A stretch of 64,000 nucleotides of DNA from Novipirellula sp052161655 (GCF_052161655.1 NZ_CP197418.1:1302001-1366000); one strand, 5' to 3'; shown: positions 32,822-42,028, counted from the stretch's first letter. Translations and numbers: made by a program. The notes: generated by a model from the sequence alone, not told the origin.

Positions 32822-33004
32822 ATGATGAAATCTCTTGCTCTTTCGATGCGGTTCCTGTTCGTTGCCGGGACACTGCTTGCTGCATTCGCGATCGTCGGAT
32901 GTGAAAACAAAGAAACGCTGTTGGACGTCGATACACCCGACGGTGGCGTCGAAGTCGAGCGGTCTCTCGACACGGGGAAAATCACCGTCGACGTGGACGA
33001 GTAG
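32822..33004 (+). CDS. Small lipoprotein
   Basis: 60 residues. Signal peptide with a lipobox: MMKSLALSMRFLFVAGTLLA then FAIVGC, Cys being residue ~27. The mature peptide is only ~34 residues, acidic (ETLLDVDTPDGGVEVERSLD, KITVDVDE). Similar short lipoproteins with a TPxGGxEV pattern are known to me from planctomycete sequences only as hypothetical proteins. Start: two adjacent ATGs (32822, 32825), with AGGT just upstream. Confidence 0.75.
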   Translation: MMKSLALSMRFLFVAGTLLAAFAIVGCENKETLLDVDTPDGGVEVERSLDTGKITVDVDE

Positions 33005-33143
33005 AGTTCAGCGGAAGTTGAAACGAAATTAGTACAAGAAAACTCATCGGCAGCATGCCCAGCCAGGGATGCTGCCCTTTTTGCGTTGTGGCGATATCGC
33101 TGTCGTTCGAGCCGATGCAGGTGCAATCGGATGGATGTGGTGT

Positions 33144-33160
33144 TTGGCCCAGCAAATGCA
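33144..33160 (+). promoter_or_regulatory. Sigma-54-like promoter for the CsbD gene
   Basis: TTGGCCCAGCAAATGCA: TTGGC and ATGCA with exact GG-N10-GC spacing, ~70 bases before the ATG at 33231. Confidence 0.55.
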
Positions 33161-33230
33161 CTTGTATCGTCTAATGGATACGCCCGAGTCGGGCAGGTTT
33201 TAGTGAAACTCAAAAACGGGAGATATTGAA

Positions 33231-33434
33231 ATGAATTGGGATCAAATTCAAGGCAAATGGAAGCAGGCCAAGGGACAGGTCAAACAGCAGTGGGGCGATC
33301 TCACCGACGATGATCTGGATCGCGTCGATGGCAAACGCGAAGAATTAGTCGGACGTGTGCAGGAGCGTTATGGCATTGCTAAAGAAGAGGCCGAACGACA
33401 AGTGCAGCAATTTGAATCGTCTTGCAATTGCTAG
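33231..33434 (+). CDS. CsbD family stress protein
   Basis: 67 residues, clear CsbD-like protein: MNWDQIQGKWKQAKGQVKQQ, WGDLTDDDLDRVDGKREELV, RVQERYGIAKEEAERQVQQF. These small acidic helical proteins are induced by general stress (sigma-B regulon member in Bacillus) and have no known activity. An odd C-terminal SSCNC adds two cysteines. Preceded by a sigma-54-like site and GGGAGAT before the ATG. Confidence 0.95.
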   Translation: MNWDQIQGKWKQAKGQVKQQWGDLTDDDLDRVDGKREELVGRVQERYGIAKEEAERQVQQFESSCNC

Positions 33435-33661
33435 AATGGCGACTCTTGCTGAAGCGTGACGGGGCTAAGCGAGTGGGACGCTCCCTCGATTTCTGTGACC
33501 GTGTAAACGGAGCGAGAGGTCGACGGGGCGTCTGTGGGATAGATAGGGAAGTGTGACGACGAAAAGGATGACGGAAGGAGTGTGACAATGTTCGCACTGT
33601 GAATCGGGACCGATGTCCCACTTGAAAGAAAACACCACCAAGCTCGCCACGAGATAAGAAA

Positions 33662-34031
33662 ATGAATGAGACAAAAACAAGCGAAGAAACGAACCCTGAA
33701 ATCGAAGCCGATCTGAACGAGCTCGCCAAAATCTGTTGCCGATCGTTGGCAGGCGAGAGTGATGCGGGGATGGACCGCGCCGAGAATTTGCTGAAGTCGC
33801 TGTTGATGAGCGGTTATGCCGGGAAAAAGAACCGCTCGTTTCAAGTCGACTTTGAAAAACCGAGTCAAAGAACAGTGCCGAGATTGTGCGATGCATCGCG
33901 GCGGTGCCCTGTCGTCGATGTCGGAGAAACTGGCCAAGAAATTTGCGGATCTTGCTCGCTGGGAATCGAGAACTCCGAGCGACGCTTCGCCACCGAAAGC
34001 GGCCAACATCAGCTCGGCAACCGACGCCTAA
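33662..34031 (+). pseudogene. Possible frameshifted small gene
   Basis: Unrecognised. The frame starting at 33662 (MNETKTSEETNPEIEADLNE) looks coding up to about 33810, after which another frame (from 33816: MPGKRTARFKSTLKNRVKEQ, CRDCAMHRGGALSSMSEKLA) looks more protein-like and ends at 34031. Joined, they would give ~120 residues with a Cys-rich CRDCAMH motif. The break may be a real frameshift, a sequencing error, or simply two chance frames; there is no good ribosome site. Confidence 0.3.
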
Positions 34032-34189
34032 GAATTGCTCCAGGGCGACATGTTCGCATCTTACCCGGGCCACCATACTCTCTACGGAGGTGAGCAAATT
34101 TAGGTTAATTTCGCGATTCGAAATACGCTATACTCGGTTCCATCGCACCGCGGTGTGACGGTCCAGCAATGTCACTCGGAGAAATCGCC

Positions 34190-34399
34190 ATGTCGAACCA
34201 TATCTACAAAAAGATCGAATTAACCGGGACTTCTACCACCTCAATCGAAGACGCCGTCAATAGCGCCATTGAACGTGCCGCAAAAACCGTAAAGGGGCTT
34301 CGTTGGTTTGAAGTCGTCGAGACCCGTGGCGATATCGCCGACGGTAAAGTGTCGCATTGGCAAGTGACCATCAAGGTCGGTTTCACGCTGAACGAGTAA
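34190..34399 (+). CDS. Dodecin
   Basis: 69-residue flavin-binding protein that forms hollow dodecamers storing FMN/riboflavin or CoA-type ligands. The family pattern is complete: IYKKIELTGTSTTSIEDAVN, AIERAAKTVKGLRWFEVVET with the flavin-stacking Trp, GDIADGKVSHWQVTIKVGF. Start ATG at 34190 with GGAG 8 bases upstream; an upstream in-frame ATG at 34169 is less likely. It is followed by ferritin, so both may store redox cofactors or iron in stress. Confidence 0.95.
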   Translation: MSNHIYKKIELTGTSTTSIEDAVNSAIERAAKTVKGLRWFEVVETRGDIADGKVSHWQVTIKVGFTLNE

Positions 34400-34514
34400 C
34401 GCCAGCGGTTCTCAGCCTATGCCAGCTAGTCCAATCACGAAGTCGCGCGTTACGATGCGGATTGAAAACGGCGATGTCCAAACCGATCCCTATTCATTTT
34501 TGAAGTGAAGTCCC

Positions 34515-35027
34515 ATGTCAAATCACCAAGTTACTGACGCCCTGAACGAACAACTCTCTTGCGAATTGGGGTCGTGGTATTCCTATCTGGCCATGAGTGC
34601 ATGGTGCGATCGTCAACAATTGACCGGCTGCGCCGGCTGGCTTCGTGCTCAAGCTCAAGAAGAGTACACCCATGCAATGAAGATCTATGACTTCTTGCTC
34701 GCTCGCGATGTCGAAGTGAACTTGACTCAAGTTGATCCGCCTCGCCAAGAATTTGTCTCCATCGTCGAGATTTTTGAGTGGGCGCTCAAGCAAGAAAAAG
34801 AGAACACCGAACGTATCGATGCGTTATTCCAGCTAGCTATGGAGCAGAAAGCGTTTGCATCCTTGGTGGAATTGCAATGGTTCATCACCGAGCAAGTGGA
34901 AGAGGAGCAGTCGGCTCGGTCCAACCTGGCTCGTATCAAGATGGTCGCCACGGATCCAGCTGCAATTCTGGATTTCGACAATATGCTTGGCGATCGAAAC
35001 TTGCCCATGGACACTACGGCTCATTAA
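34515..35027 (+). CDS. ftnA: Ferritin (non-heme, FtnA type)
   Basis: 170-residue iron-storage protein (24-mer). Ferroxidase residues are visible: Glu in LNEQLSCELGSWYSYLAM (Glu17-type), the E-x-x-H pair in QAQEEYTHAMKIYDFL, and E-Q-V-E-E-E-Q in LQWFITEQVEEEQSAR. Length matches the bacterial FtnA family. No heme-binding Met as in bacterioferritin is evident. Transcribed after dodecin with a 115-base gap; a hairpin repeat follows. Confidence 0.95.
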   Translation: MSNHQVTDALNEQLSCELGSWYSYLAMSAWCDRQQLTGCAGWLRAQAQEEYTHAMKIYDFLLARDVEVNLTQVDPPRQEFVSIVEIFEWALKQEKENTERIDALFQLAMEQKAFASLVELQWFITEQVEEEQSARSNLARIKMVATDPAAILDFDNMLGDRNLPMDTTAH

Positions 35028-35055
35028 AGACGTTCGGAACAATAAATGGCGGGCG

Positions 35056-35123
35056 GTAGTGGACGAGGCAACGAGTCCTGCAGCTTCATTCAGCCAAACA
35101 GGACTCGTTGCCTCGTCCACTAC
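35056..35123. repeat. Palindromic repeat D (hairpin after ferritin)
   Basis: Perfect 25-base arms: GTAGTGGACGAGGCAACGAG(TCCTG) and (CAGGA)CTCGTTGCCTCGTCCACTAC, with an 18-base loop. Very stable hairpin between ftnA and hypF, may end the ferritin transcript. Confidence 0.9.
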
Positions 35124-35184
35124 GGAAAATGCCGCCAGCTATTCTTCCGGCGGGCGTAATACGACGAAGTCGATCGAGGGGCCA

Positions 35185-37530
35185 ATGCAGCGGCGAGCGA
35201 TCACCGTATCGGGTATCGTCCAAGGCGTGGGCTTTCGTCCCTTTGTCTGCTCGCTCGCGTCGCAGTTGCAACTCGTTGGCTTTGTCCAGAATCGATCGGG
35301 CGAAGTTCACATCGAAGCTGAAGGAAGTGCCACAGCACTGGATCTTCTTACCGAGCAGCTGCGGTCACACGCTCCTGCTCTATCGCGAATTGACCAGCTG
35401 CAATCGCAATCGATTCCGGTAGGTCACGACACTCGCTTTCAGATTGTTGACAGTCGATCGGCGCTGAGCACTGAAGTCTTTGTTTCGCCCGATGTGGCGA
35501 TGTGTGTGGATTGCCGGCGTGAGCTCTTTGATCCCGCGGACCGGCGTTACCGCTATCCGTTTTTGAACTGCACCCAGTGTGGTCCCCGCCTGACGATCAT
35601 CCATCGTGCGCCATACGACCGCGTGAATACGACGATGGCCAACTTTGAAATGTGCGCGGCCTGTCGTGACGAGTATCAAAATCCTTTGGACCGGCGTTTT
35701 CACGCCCAACCGATTGCTTGCCCCGATTGTGGGCCGCAGCTGCAATTGCTCGACGAGTTCGCGGTTCCAATCGAATCGGCGGACCCATTGTCGAGTTTTG
35801 TTGCGGCAATCAAGCAAGGCAAGATCGGTGCCTTGAAAGGGATCGGGGGTTACCATCTGGTCTGTCTAGCCAGTGAGGATGCGGCCGTGAATCGACTTCG
35901 CCAACGTAAGCATCGCGAGCAGAAACCGTTCGCCATCATGGTTCGCGACTGTCGGCTAGCGGAAAAGTGGTGTGTGATCGACGAAGCGGAACAGCAGCTG
36001 TTGCAATCGCCGCGGCGGCCGATCGTCTGCTTGCGAAAACGAAACGATGCAGTCGGCATCAGTAAAGCTTCGGGAATTAGTGACGGGGTTGCTCCTGGTA
36101 ATGCGTTCCTTGGCGTGATGCTGCCTTACAGTCCGCTGCATGAATTGTTGTTGGATAGCATCGGGGACAAACCCATAGTGATGACCAGCGGTAATCGCAG
36201 CGACGAGCCGATTGCCTACGAGGATGCCGATGCGGCCGAACGGCTCTGCGGCATCGCGGATCAGTTCTTGGTTCACAATCGACCGATCCGTGTCCGTTGT
36301 GACGACTCCGTCATCCGCGTGATCGCGGGCCGCGAATCGCCCATTCGTCGCTCGCGAGGGTGTGCGCCGATGCCGATCAAGCTGCCGTTCCGTTGCCCGC
36401 AACCGATGCTGGCGGTCGGTGGGCAACTCAAAAACGTGTTTGCACTCGCTAGCGGGTCGAATGCATTTTTGAGTCACCACATGGGCGACTTGGATGATTT
36501 GGCCGCATTGGATTCTTTTCAGCGTGACATTGGACTCTACGAGCAGTTATTCGGAATTGCACCACGTGCGCTAGTCCATGATTCGCATCCTGATTACGCC
36601 TCGACCACGTACGCGATCGAGCGTGCTGAGCGAGAGTCCACGCTAGCATTGGCAGTCCAACATCATCACGCGCATCTGGCTAGCTGTATGGCCGAGCACG
36701 GGATCGAAGGTGAAGTGATTGGGGTGGTCTTTGACGGCAGCGGGTTTGGTAACGATAAGACAATCTGGGGAGGCGAGTTTTTGGTCGGGGGGTACCGATC
36801 GTTTAAGCGTGCTGCTCACTTACTTCCTATCCGGCTTCCCGGTGCCGACAAAGCAACCAAGGAACCATGGCGAGTGGCATTGAGTTATTTGATGATGGCG
36901 AACTGCGACGCCGAAGCGTGGCGGAGCGAATGCAGCGAAGCCATTAGCCTCAACGAATTTAGAGTCGTTCAGCAAATGATCGATCATGGCTTCAACTCGC
37001 CTTGGACATCTAGCGCTGGCCGATTATTTGATGCCGTCGCAGCGATCACAGGTGTCCGTCAAACCGTCCACTTCGAGGGGCAAGCTGCGATCGAGCTCGA
37101 AGCGTTGGCGTTACAAGTTGACTGTGACGAAACGTACCCATTGAACTCCACTGAACGGATCGATGGTCGGACTGTTTTGCAAGAAGTGGTCGATACGCGA
37201 CCGCTTATTTGCGGCGTTGTTTCCGATTGCAAAAACAAAGTCGACAAGACGTTGATAGCGCGTCGTTTTCATAACACGTTGGCAGCGATCACCGTTCAAA
37301 CATGCGTCCAACTTGCGAACTCGGGTTCGGTAGATCGAATCGTTTTGAGCGGTGGCGTTTTTATGAACACGCTCTTAAGCGTTCTCGTTTCCGAGCAGTT
37401 GCGAGCCAAGGGGCTTCGCGTCTTCACACACCAGCGTGTACCAGCAAATGATGGTGGCATCTGCCTTGGTCAAATTGCTGTCGCTGCACACACATTGCCA
37501 CCCTTCTCGTCACCGAAAACATTGCGTTGA
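35185..37530 (+). CDS. hypF: Carbamoyltransferase HypF
   Basis: 781 residues. Makes the cyanide ligand precursor for [NiFe]-hydrogenases by transferring carbamoyl to HypE. Domains: acylphosphatase (~5-92; VSGIVQGVGFRPFVCSL), two zinc fingers (CVDCRRELFDP, CTQCGPRLTI, CAACRDEYQN, CPDCGPQLQL), YrdC-like (~200-380), and a Kae1-like carbamoyltransferase domain with QHHHAHLASCMAEH and VVFDGSGFG. ATG 35185 has GAGGGG 4 bases upstream; the open frame extends upstream into ferritin but that part is not coding. First of the hyp genes. Confidence 0.96.
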   Translation: MQRRAITVSGIVQGVGFRPFVCSLASQLQLVGFVQNRSGEVHIEAEGSATALDLLTEQLRSHAPALSRIDQLQSQSIPVGHDTRFQIVDSRSALSTEVFVSPDVAMCVDCRRELFDPADRRYRYPFLNCTQCGPRLTIIHRAPYDRVNTTMANFEMCAACRDEYQNPLDRRFHAQPIACPDCGPQLQLLDEFAVPIESADPLSSFVAAIKQGKIGALKGIGGYHLVCLASEDAAVNRLRQRKHREQKPFAIMVRDCRLAEKWCVIDEAEQQLLQSPRRPIVCLRKRNDAVGISKASGISDGVAPGNAFLGVMLPYSPLHELLLDSIGDKPIVMTSGNRSDEPIAYEDADAAERLCGIADQFLVHNRPIRVRCDDSVIRVIAGRESPIRRSRGCAPMPIKLPFRCPQPMLAVGGQLKNVFALASGSNAFLSHHMGDLDDLAALDSFQRDIGLYEQLFGIAPRALVHDSHPDYASTTYAIERAERESTLALAVQHHHAHLASCMAEHGIEGEVIGVVFDGSGFGNDKTIWGGEFLVGGYRSFKRAAHLLPIRLPGADKATKEPWRVALSYLMMANCDAEAWRSECSEAISLNEFRVVQQMIDHGFNSPWTSSAGRLFDAVAAITGVRQTVHFEGQAAIELEALALQVDCDETYPLNSTERIDGRTVLQEVVDTRPLICGVVSDCKNKVDKTLIARRFHNTLAAITVQTCVQLANSGSVDRIVLSGGVFMNTLLSVLVSEQLRAKGLRVFTHQRVPANDGGICLGQIAVAAHTLPPFSSPKTLR

Positions 37531-37631
37531 AAATGTAGCAAAACAGCATTTAACATCACGCAATTTTGGCTTCGAGGTGATACGTTAGACGCTGCTAGAT
37601 TTCTCAACATTATTTTAGCAAGAGCGAGTTG

Positions 37632-37907
37632 ATGTGTCTTGGTATCCCTGGAAAGGTCGTCGAAACTTTCATCGAGCATGATGTCTTGATGGGAAAGGTT
37701 GACTTTGGCGGCGTTTTCAAACAGGTCTGTCTGAATCTGACTCCGGACGCCGAGGTTGGCAAGTATGTCATCGTACACGTCGGTTTCGCCTTGCAAGTGA
37801 TTGATGAAGCGGAAGCAGAAAAGGTTTTTGAGTTTCTGCTACACATGGATGAGCTTGAGGAGCTCAGCGCCGATGAACCTGACCCTAGTGTCGAGGTTGT
37901 GCCGTGA
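37632..37907 (+). CDS. hypC: Hydrogenase maturation chaperone HypC
   Basis: 91 residues. MCLGIPGKVVE with the essential Cys2 that binds the Fe(CN)2CO moiety with HypD; GKVDFGGVFKQVCLNLTPDA and GKYVIVHVGFALQVIDEAEA are the usual OB-fold strands. ATG 37632. The stop overlaps the hypD GTG start (GTGA), so the two are translationally coupled. Confidence 0.97.
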   Translation: MCLGIPGKVVETFIEHDVLMGKVDFGGVFKQVCLNLTPDAEVGKYVIVHVGFALQVIDEAEAEKVFEFLLHMDELEELSADEPDPSVEVVP

Positions 37908-39061
37908 AATTCCAAGAGGAATATCGAGACGCCGCAGCGGCAAAAAAACTGCTGCGGGCGATTAACGAAGCCGTCACCAAGCCTTGGACAATCATGGAGG
38001 TTTGTGGCGGCCAGACGCACACGATCGTTCGCTATGGCATTGATGAACTGCTGCCGAAGGAAGTCGAATTGGTACACGGTCCGGGTTGTCCCGTCTGCGT
38101 CACGCCGTTGGAATTGATCGACAAGGCGCTTGAAATCGCTTCACGCGACGACGTTATTTTTTGTTCGTTTGGTGACATGTTGCGAGTCCCCGGCAGTCGT
38201 CGTGATCTGTTTGACATCAAAGCCTGCGGCGGCGACGTGCGGATTGTCTATTCGCCGCTGGATTGCTTGAAGATCGCCGAACAAAATCCCGATCAAACAG
38301 TCGTCTTTTTTGCAGTCGGATTTGAAACGACGTCGCCCGCTAACGCGATGGCGGTTTGGCAAGCCAAGAGACGAGGGATCGATAATTTTGCCGTACTGGT
38401 GTCGCACGTTTTGGTGCCACCGGCGATGGAAACGATTCTGTCGTCACCGACCAATCGGGTTCAAGGTTTCCTCGGTGCCGGACATGTCTGTTCGGTGATG
38501 GGCTACGAAGAATACGAGCCGTTAGCCGATCGCTATCAAATTCCCATTGTGGTGACGGGGTTTGAGCCTGTCGATTTGTTGGAAGGCATCTATCGCTGTG
38601 TGCGGATGCTCGAGCAAGGCAAAGTCGGTGTCGACAATCAATACGCTCGCGCGGTCCAACGCGAGGGAAGCCGCGCGGCGCAAGGACTGATCAAAGAAGT
38701 GTTTGAGGTAACCGATCGCAAATGGCGTGGCATCGGCACGATTCCCCGCAGTGGCTATCGGTTGCGAGCCGAGTACGAACACTTTGACGCCGAACAGCGT
38801 TTTTCCGTCAGCGAGATGCTGGTGTTGGAATCGAGCAAATGCATCAGCGGACTGATTTTGCAAGGCATCCACAAACCACATGAATGTCCAGCGTTCGGTA
38901 AGGAATGTACGCCCGAGCATCCTTTGGGAGCGACGATGGTTTCGTCCGAAGGAGCCTGCGCGGCCTACTACAACTACGGGCGTTTTTTGCGAAGCCACCA
39001 GTTACCCGTGTCTCCCAATGTACCCACGGAACCGGAAATCGTTCCGATATCCACTGATTGA
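37904..39061 (+). CDS. hypD: Hydrogenase maturation protein HypD
   Basis: 385 residues, [4Fe-4S] scaffold that assembles the Fe(CN)2CO group with HypC and HypE. Cys motifs are all visible: EVCGGQTH, HGPGCPVCVTP, GFETTSP, and the cluster-binding C-terminal CISGLILQG, ECPAFGKECTPEHPLGA, SSEGACAAYYNYG. GTG start at 37904, coupled to hypC. The last ~25 residues (Pro-rich) extend beyond the core. Confidence 0.97.
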   Translation: MKFQEEYRDAAAAKKLLRAINEAVTKPWTIMEVCGGQTHTIVRYGIDELLPKEVELVHGPGCPVCVTPLELIDKALEIASRDDVIFCSFGDMLRVPGSRRDLFDIKACGGDVRIVYSPLDCLKIAEQNPDQTVVFFAVGFETTSPANAMAVWQAKRRGIDNFAVLVSHVLVPPAMETILSSPTNRVQGFLGAGHVCSVMGYEEYEPLADRYQIPIVVTGFEPVDLLEGIYRCVRMLEQGKVGVDNQYARAVQREGSRAAQGLIKEVFEVTDRKWRGIGTIPRSGYRLRAEYEHFDAEQRFSVSEMLVLESSKCISGLILQGIHKPHECPAFGKECTPEHPLGATMVSSEGACAAYYNYGRFLRSHQLPVSPNVPTEPEIVPISTD

Positions 39062-39067
39062 CAAACC

Positions 39068-40159
39068 ATGACGCACGTTGCCGACTTTGACCGAATGACA
39101 TGCCCGACACCTCGTAGCCAATACGAGCGTGTGCTTCTAGGGCATGGCAGTGGCGGCAAGTTGAGTTCGGATCTGATCCAGCGTGTGTTTCTGGCGGAAC
39201 TCGGAAACGATGTGCTCTTGTCGTTGGAAGATTCCGCTACGCTCTCGCTTGGCACGCAAGACGACTGCCGGGATAATAAACGATTAGGGACACGAATTGC
39301 CTTTACGACCGATTCGTTTGTGGTCAAACCGCTATTTTTTCCCGGTGGTGATATTGGCAAATTGGCGGTTCACGGAACTGTCAACGATCTAGCGGTCGCT
39401 GGTGCCACGCCGCTGTACCTATCGGCGGCCTTCATTTTAGAAGAGGGATTTGCGATCGAATCGTTGCAACGGATCGTTGTCTCGATGCGTCAAGCGTGCG
39501 ATGAAGCCGGGGTGACGTTGGTCACCGGCGATACCAAAGTGGTCGACCGGGGCAAAGGCGACGAGGTGTTTATCACGACAACGGGGATCGGGCTGCACTC
39601 GACAGATCGTGAATTATCGATTCACAACGCTCAGCCTGGAGACAAAATCATTGTCTCGGGAACCATCGGGGACCATGGGATAGCGATCATGTCGACTCGC
39701 GAGGGCATTGAGTTTGAAACGTCGCTGCAAAGCGATACCGCGCCGCTGAATGATTTAACGCGAACGATGTTGGACGCATGTCCGTCCATTCGCGTGATGC
39801 GTGACCCAACTCGCGGTGGTGTCTCGAGCACGCTGAATGAATTGGCGGCGGCATCGAAAGTAGGGATTTCACTGGACGAAGCTTCGATACCGGTTCGCGC
39901 GGAGGTGCATTCTGCATGCGAGATGCTCGGGCTGGATCCGATGTATGTAGCCAATGAAGGCAAATTGGTTGTGGTGGTCCCTGAACATGATTGCCTGTCA
40001 CTTTTGGCGGTGATGAAGCAGCATCCGCTGGGCCGAGATGCCGCGGTGATTGGTAACGTGGTGGCGGACCATGCGGGAATGGTGGTGATGCGAAGTCTGA
40101 TCGGTGGCCAACGCGTGGTGACGATGTTGGCCGGTGAGCAATTGCCGAGGATTTGCTAA
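39068..40159 (+). CDS. hypE: Hydrogenase maturation protein HypE
   Basis: 363 residues. ATP-dependent dehydratase converting the carbamoylated C-terminal cysteine to thiocyanate. VLLGHGSGGKLSSDLIQRVF near the start, FTTDSFVVKPLFFPGGDIGK, GDTKVVDRGKGDEVFITTTG, MRDPTRGGVSSTLNE, and the C-terminal PRIC with the reactive Cys as last residue, complete. It starts 6 bases after hypD. Confidence 0.97.
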   Translation: MTHVADFDRMTCPTPRSQYERVLLGHGSGGKLSSDLIQRVFLAELGNDVLLSLEDSATLSLGTQDDCRDNKRLGTRIAFTTDSFVVKPLFFPGGDIGKLAVHGTVNDLAVAGATPLYLSAAFILEEGFAIESLQRIVVSMRQACDEAGVTLVTGDTKVVDRGKGDEVFITTTGIGLHSTDRELSIHNAQPGDKIIVSGTIGDHGIAIMSTREGIEFETSLQSDTAPLNDLTRTMLDACPSIRVMRDPTRGGVSSTLNELAAASKVGISLDEASIPVRAEVHSACEMLGLDPMYVANEGKLVVVVPEHDCLSLLAVMKQHPLGRDAAVIGNVVADHAGMVVMRSLIGGQRVVTMLAGEQLPRIC

Positions 40160-40222
40160 TGACGTGCAACTGAACCACCACGTTTTCAAGATATTGCACG
40201 ATATAAACGAGGGAACTGCGTT

Positions 40223-40303
40223 ATGAGCGAATTAAGGAAATTGCTGACGCGGTGTTATGCGAGTGACTTGAGTCCATGGGCAGCAAAGATGTCTATGGAG
40301 TGA
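40223..40303 (+). CDS. Possible 26-residue peptide between hypE and the next gene
   Basis: ATG at 40223 with GAGGG 11 bases upstream encodes MSELRKLLTRCYASDLSPWA then AKMSME. No recognised relatives and no further support; could be chance. Confidence 0.2.
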   Translation: MSELRKLLTRCYASDLSPWAAKMSME

Positions 40304-40354
40304 AAATTCAAAAAGCTGTATCTTTATTACACCTATTATCAAAAGGACGATGTG

Positions 40355-40660
40355 ATGAAAGAAGAAGATTGGAATCGACTCGAAGGTCGGCCGCACCCTA
40401 AATGCGTCAGCTTTTGTGGTCGCGATTTGCGTGTAGGCGATCGAGTCCGCGTTTGGCCCAAGAAAGAGGGTGACGGAGCGGATATCATCCTGTCTGGGAA
40501 AATTGCGATCATCGAAGAGATCGAGCAGGACTTTGAAGACAAGGTGCATCTCGCCTTGGTGATGGATGACGATCCCGGACGTGATTCTGGCATGTCGCGT
40601 CAACCGGGACATCGTTTCTTTTACCATCTCGAAGAAGTTGAACCGTTGGATCCAAATTAG
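40355..40660 (+). CDS. Hyp-operon small protein of unknown function
   Basis: 101 residues, not recognised. Start ATG 40355, with AAAAGGACG ~8 bases upstream. The sequence has a beta-barrel-like pattern: DLRVGDRVRVWPKKEGDG, IAIIEEIEQDFEDKVHLALV, then DDPGRDSGMSRQPGHRFFYH. This resembles a KOW/SH3-like domain by eye. Two Cys near the start (HPKCVSFCGRD) could bind metal. It lies between hypE and hypA on the same strand, so a role in hydrogenase maturation or regulation is inferred from context only. Confidence 0.75.
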   Translation: MKEEDWNRLEGRPHPKCVSFCGRDLRVGDRVRVWPKKEGDGADIILSGKIAIIEEIEQDFEDKVHLALVMDDDPGRDSGMSRQPGHRFFYHLEEVEPLDPN

Positions 40661-40803
40661 GGAATTGCGGAGATTCGCCGTCGCAATCAAACGGAGGGGA
40701 TCTTGAATGCATTGTCCACGCTACCTTCTGGAAACCGCACTCTCGTTGCCGGAATAGGGAATGTTTTCCTGGACGATAATGGTTTTGGAAGTACGAACAC
40801 GCC

Positions 40804-41166
40804 ATGCACGAACTCTCCATCGCATTGAGCATCATCGACATCGCCTGCGAAGAATCACATTCGCGAGGCGACGCCGGTGTGATCGCCGTGCATCTAAAGA
40901 TCGGCCGCATGTCGGGGGTCGTGATCGAAGCGTTGCTGTCCGCGTTCGAGATCGCTCGCGAAGAGACGCTGCTGGCGAATGCAGAATTGAAGATCGAGGA
41001 TGTGCTGGTGAAGGTTCGTTGTCCCAAGTGCGAGTGCGAACAGTTAGCGGATTCCATTCAGTGCCTGTGTTGCAGTGTGTGTGGAACACTCTCGCCTGAA
41101 ATCACAGAAGGCTGCGAATTAGAGGTGGTCGCGATGGAATTGGAACCTTTGGAGCTAACGCAATGA
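40804..41166 (+). CDS. hypA: Nickel insertion protein HypA
   Basis: 120 residues. Nickel chaperone with the N-terminal MHELSIALSI, whose His2 binds nickel, and a zinc site from two Cys pairs: VRCPKCECEQ and CLCCSVCGTL. It delivers Ni to the large subunit with HypB. Overlaps hypB by ATGA. Confidence 0.96.
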   Translation: MHELSIALSIIDIACEESHSRGDAGVIAVHLKIGRMSGVVIEALLSAFEIAREETLLANAELKIEDVLVKVRCPKCECEQLADSIQCLCCSVCGTLSPEITEGCELEVVAMELEPLELTQ

Positions 41167-41879
41167 CCGATCGCCCCACAAACCATCCGCCCGACGCTCA
41201 CTCGACAAGACTCGTCCAGGTCCGTACCAAAATACTGAAACAAAACGATGTTGTGGCTCGGCGGCTGCGACAACGCTTTCACGATAACCACGTATTTGTG
41301 GTCAGTTTGGTTTCCAGCCCGGGTTCGGGCAAAACCATGTTCTTAGAGCGAACGTTGGCCATGATGCGCCAGCGGGATTATCGCGTGGCAGCCCTTGTTG
41401 GCGATCTGGCAACTGAAAACGACGCCGCACGCCTCGCGAGGGCCGAAGTTCCCGTGCGGCAAATTACCACCGGCACGGTTTGTCATTTAGAAGCAGAAAT
41501 GGTGGAGAAGGCAATCGAAGGTTGGCAGCTCGATGAGCTCGACTATTTGTTTATTGAGAACGTTGGCAACTTGGTTTGTCCAGCCACCTATGACTTAGGA
41601 GAGGATCTTCGTTTAGTGCTGTTTTCCACCACCGAAGGCGAAGACAAACCGCTGAAGTATCCCACCATCTTTAACACCGCCGACATTGCTGTGATCACCA
41701 AAACCGATTTGGCCGAAGTGGTTGAATTTGATGCTGCGGCGGCTCACCAAAATATCCAAGCGGTGCGTCCGGGGATGGAGATTTTGGAATTGTCTGCCAA
41801 GTCGGGAGCACAGATGGACAAGTGGCTCAGCTGCTTGGAAGCATGCCGAACCGCGTCTTCCCAATGCCATCAACTTTGA
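41163..41879 (+). CDS. hypB: Hydrogenase nickel incorporation GTPase HypB
   Basis: 238 residues. SIMIBI-class GTPase with P-loop SSPGSGKTMFLERTL (~47-61), GDLATENDAARL, metal-site TTGTVCHLEAEMV, and ENVGNLVCPATYDLGED, TKTDLAEVV. It lacks the N-terminal His-rich and CxxCGC nickel-store segments of some HypB proteins. Start ATG overlaps hypA stop. Confidence 0.96.
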   Translation: MTDRPTNHPPDAHSTRLVQVRTKILKQNDVVARRLRQRFHDNHVFVVSLVSSPGSGKTMFLERTLAMMRQRDYRVAALVGDLATENDAARLARAEVPVRQITTGTVCHLEAEMVEKAIEGWQLDELDYLFIENVGNLVCPATYDLGEDLRLVLFSTTEGEDKPLKYPTIFNTADIAVITKTDLAEVVEFDAAAAHQNIQAVRPGMEILELSAKSGAQMDKWLSCLEACRTASSQCHQL

Positions 41880-42011
41880 GACTAACCGTGCCGCTACCAA
41901 AGTCGATAGCGATTGTTATCGCGTCGGTCGTTTGTGGTTCAAGATGGTGCCGCATCGACCAATCTTTCGGTGTGTAGTCGACCGAATGGGGACGAAAATC
42001 GACGTCAAACC

Positions 42012-42028
42012 TTGGCACATCAATTGCC
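42012..42028 (+). promoter_or_regulatory. Sigma-54-like promoter for the AhpD/reductase pair
   Basis: TTGGCACATCAATTGCC: TTGGCAC and TTGC, exact GG-N10-GC spacing, ~75 bases before the ATG at 42101. Confidence 0.65.

Noticed and set aside
34855..35184. An upstream extension of hypF reaching into ferritin
   Set aside because: The acylphosphatase domain begins at ATG 35185 with GAGGGG upstream, and the extension reads through the ferritin gene and a hairpin.
40286..40303. A sigma-54-like TGGGCAGCAAAGATGTC before the hyp-operon small gene
   Set aside because: The GG-N10 partner is GT, not GC, and the site lies inside a possible short frame.
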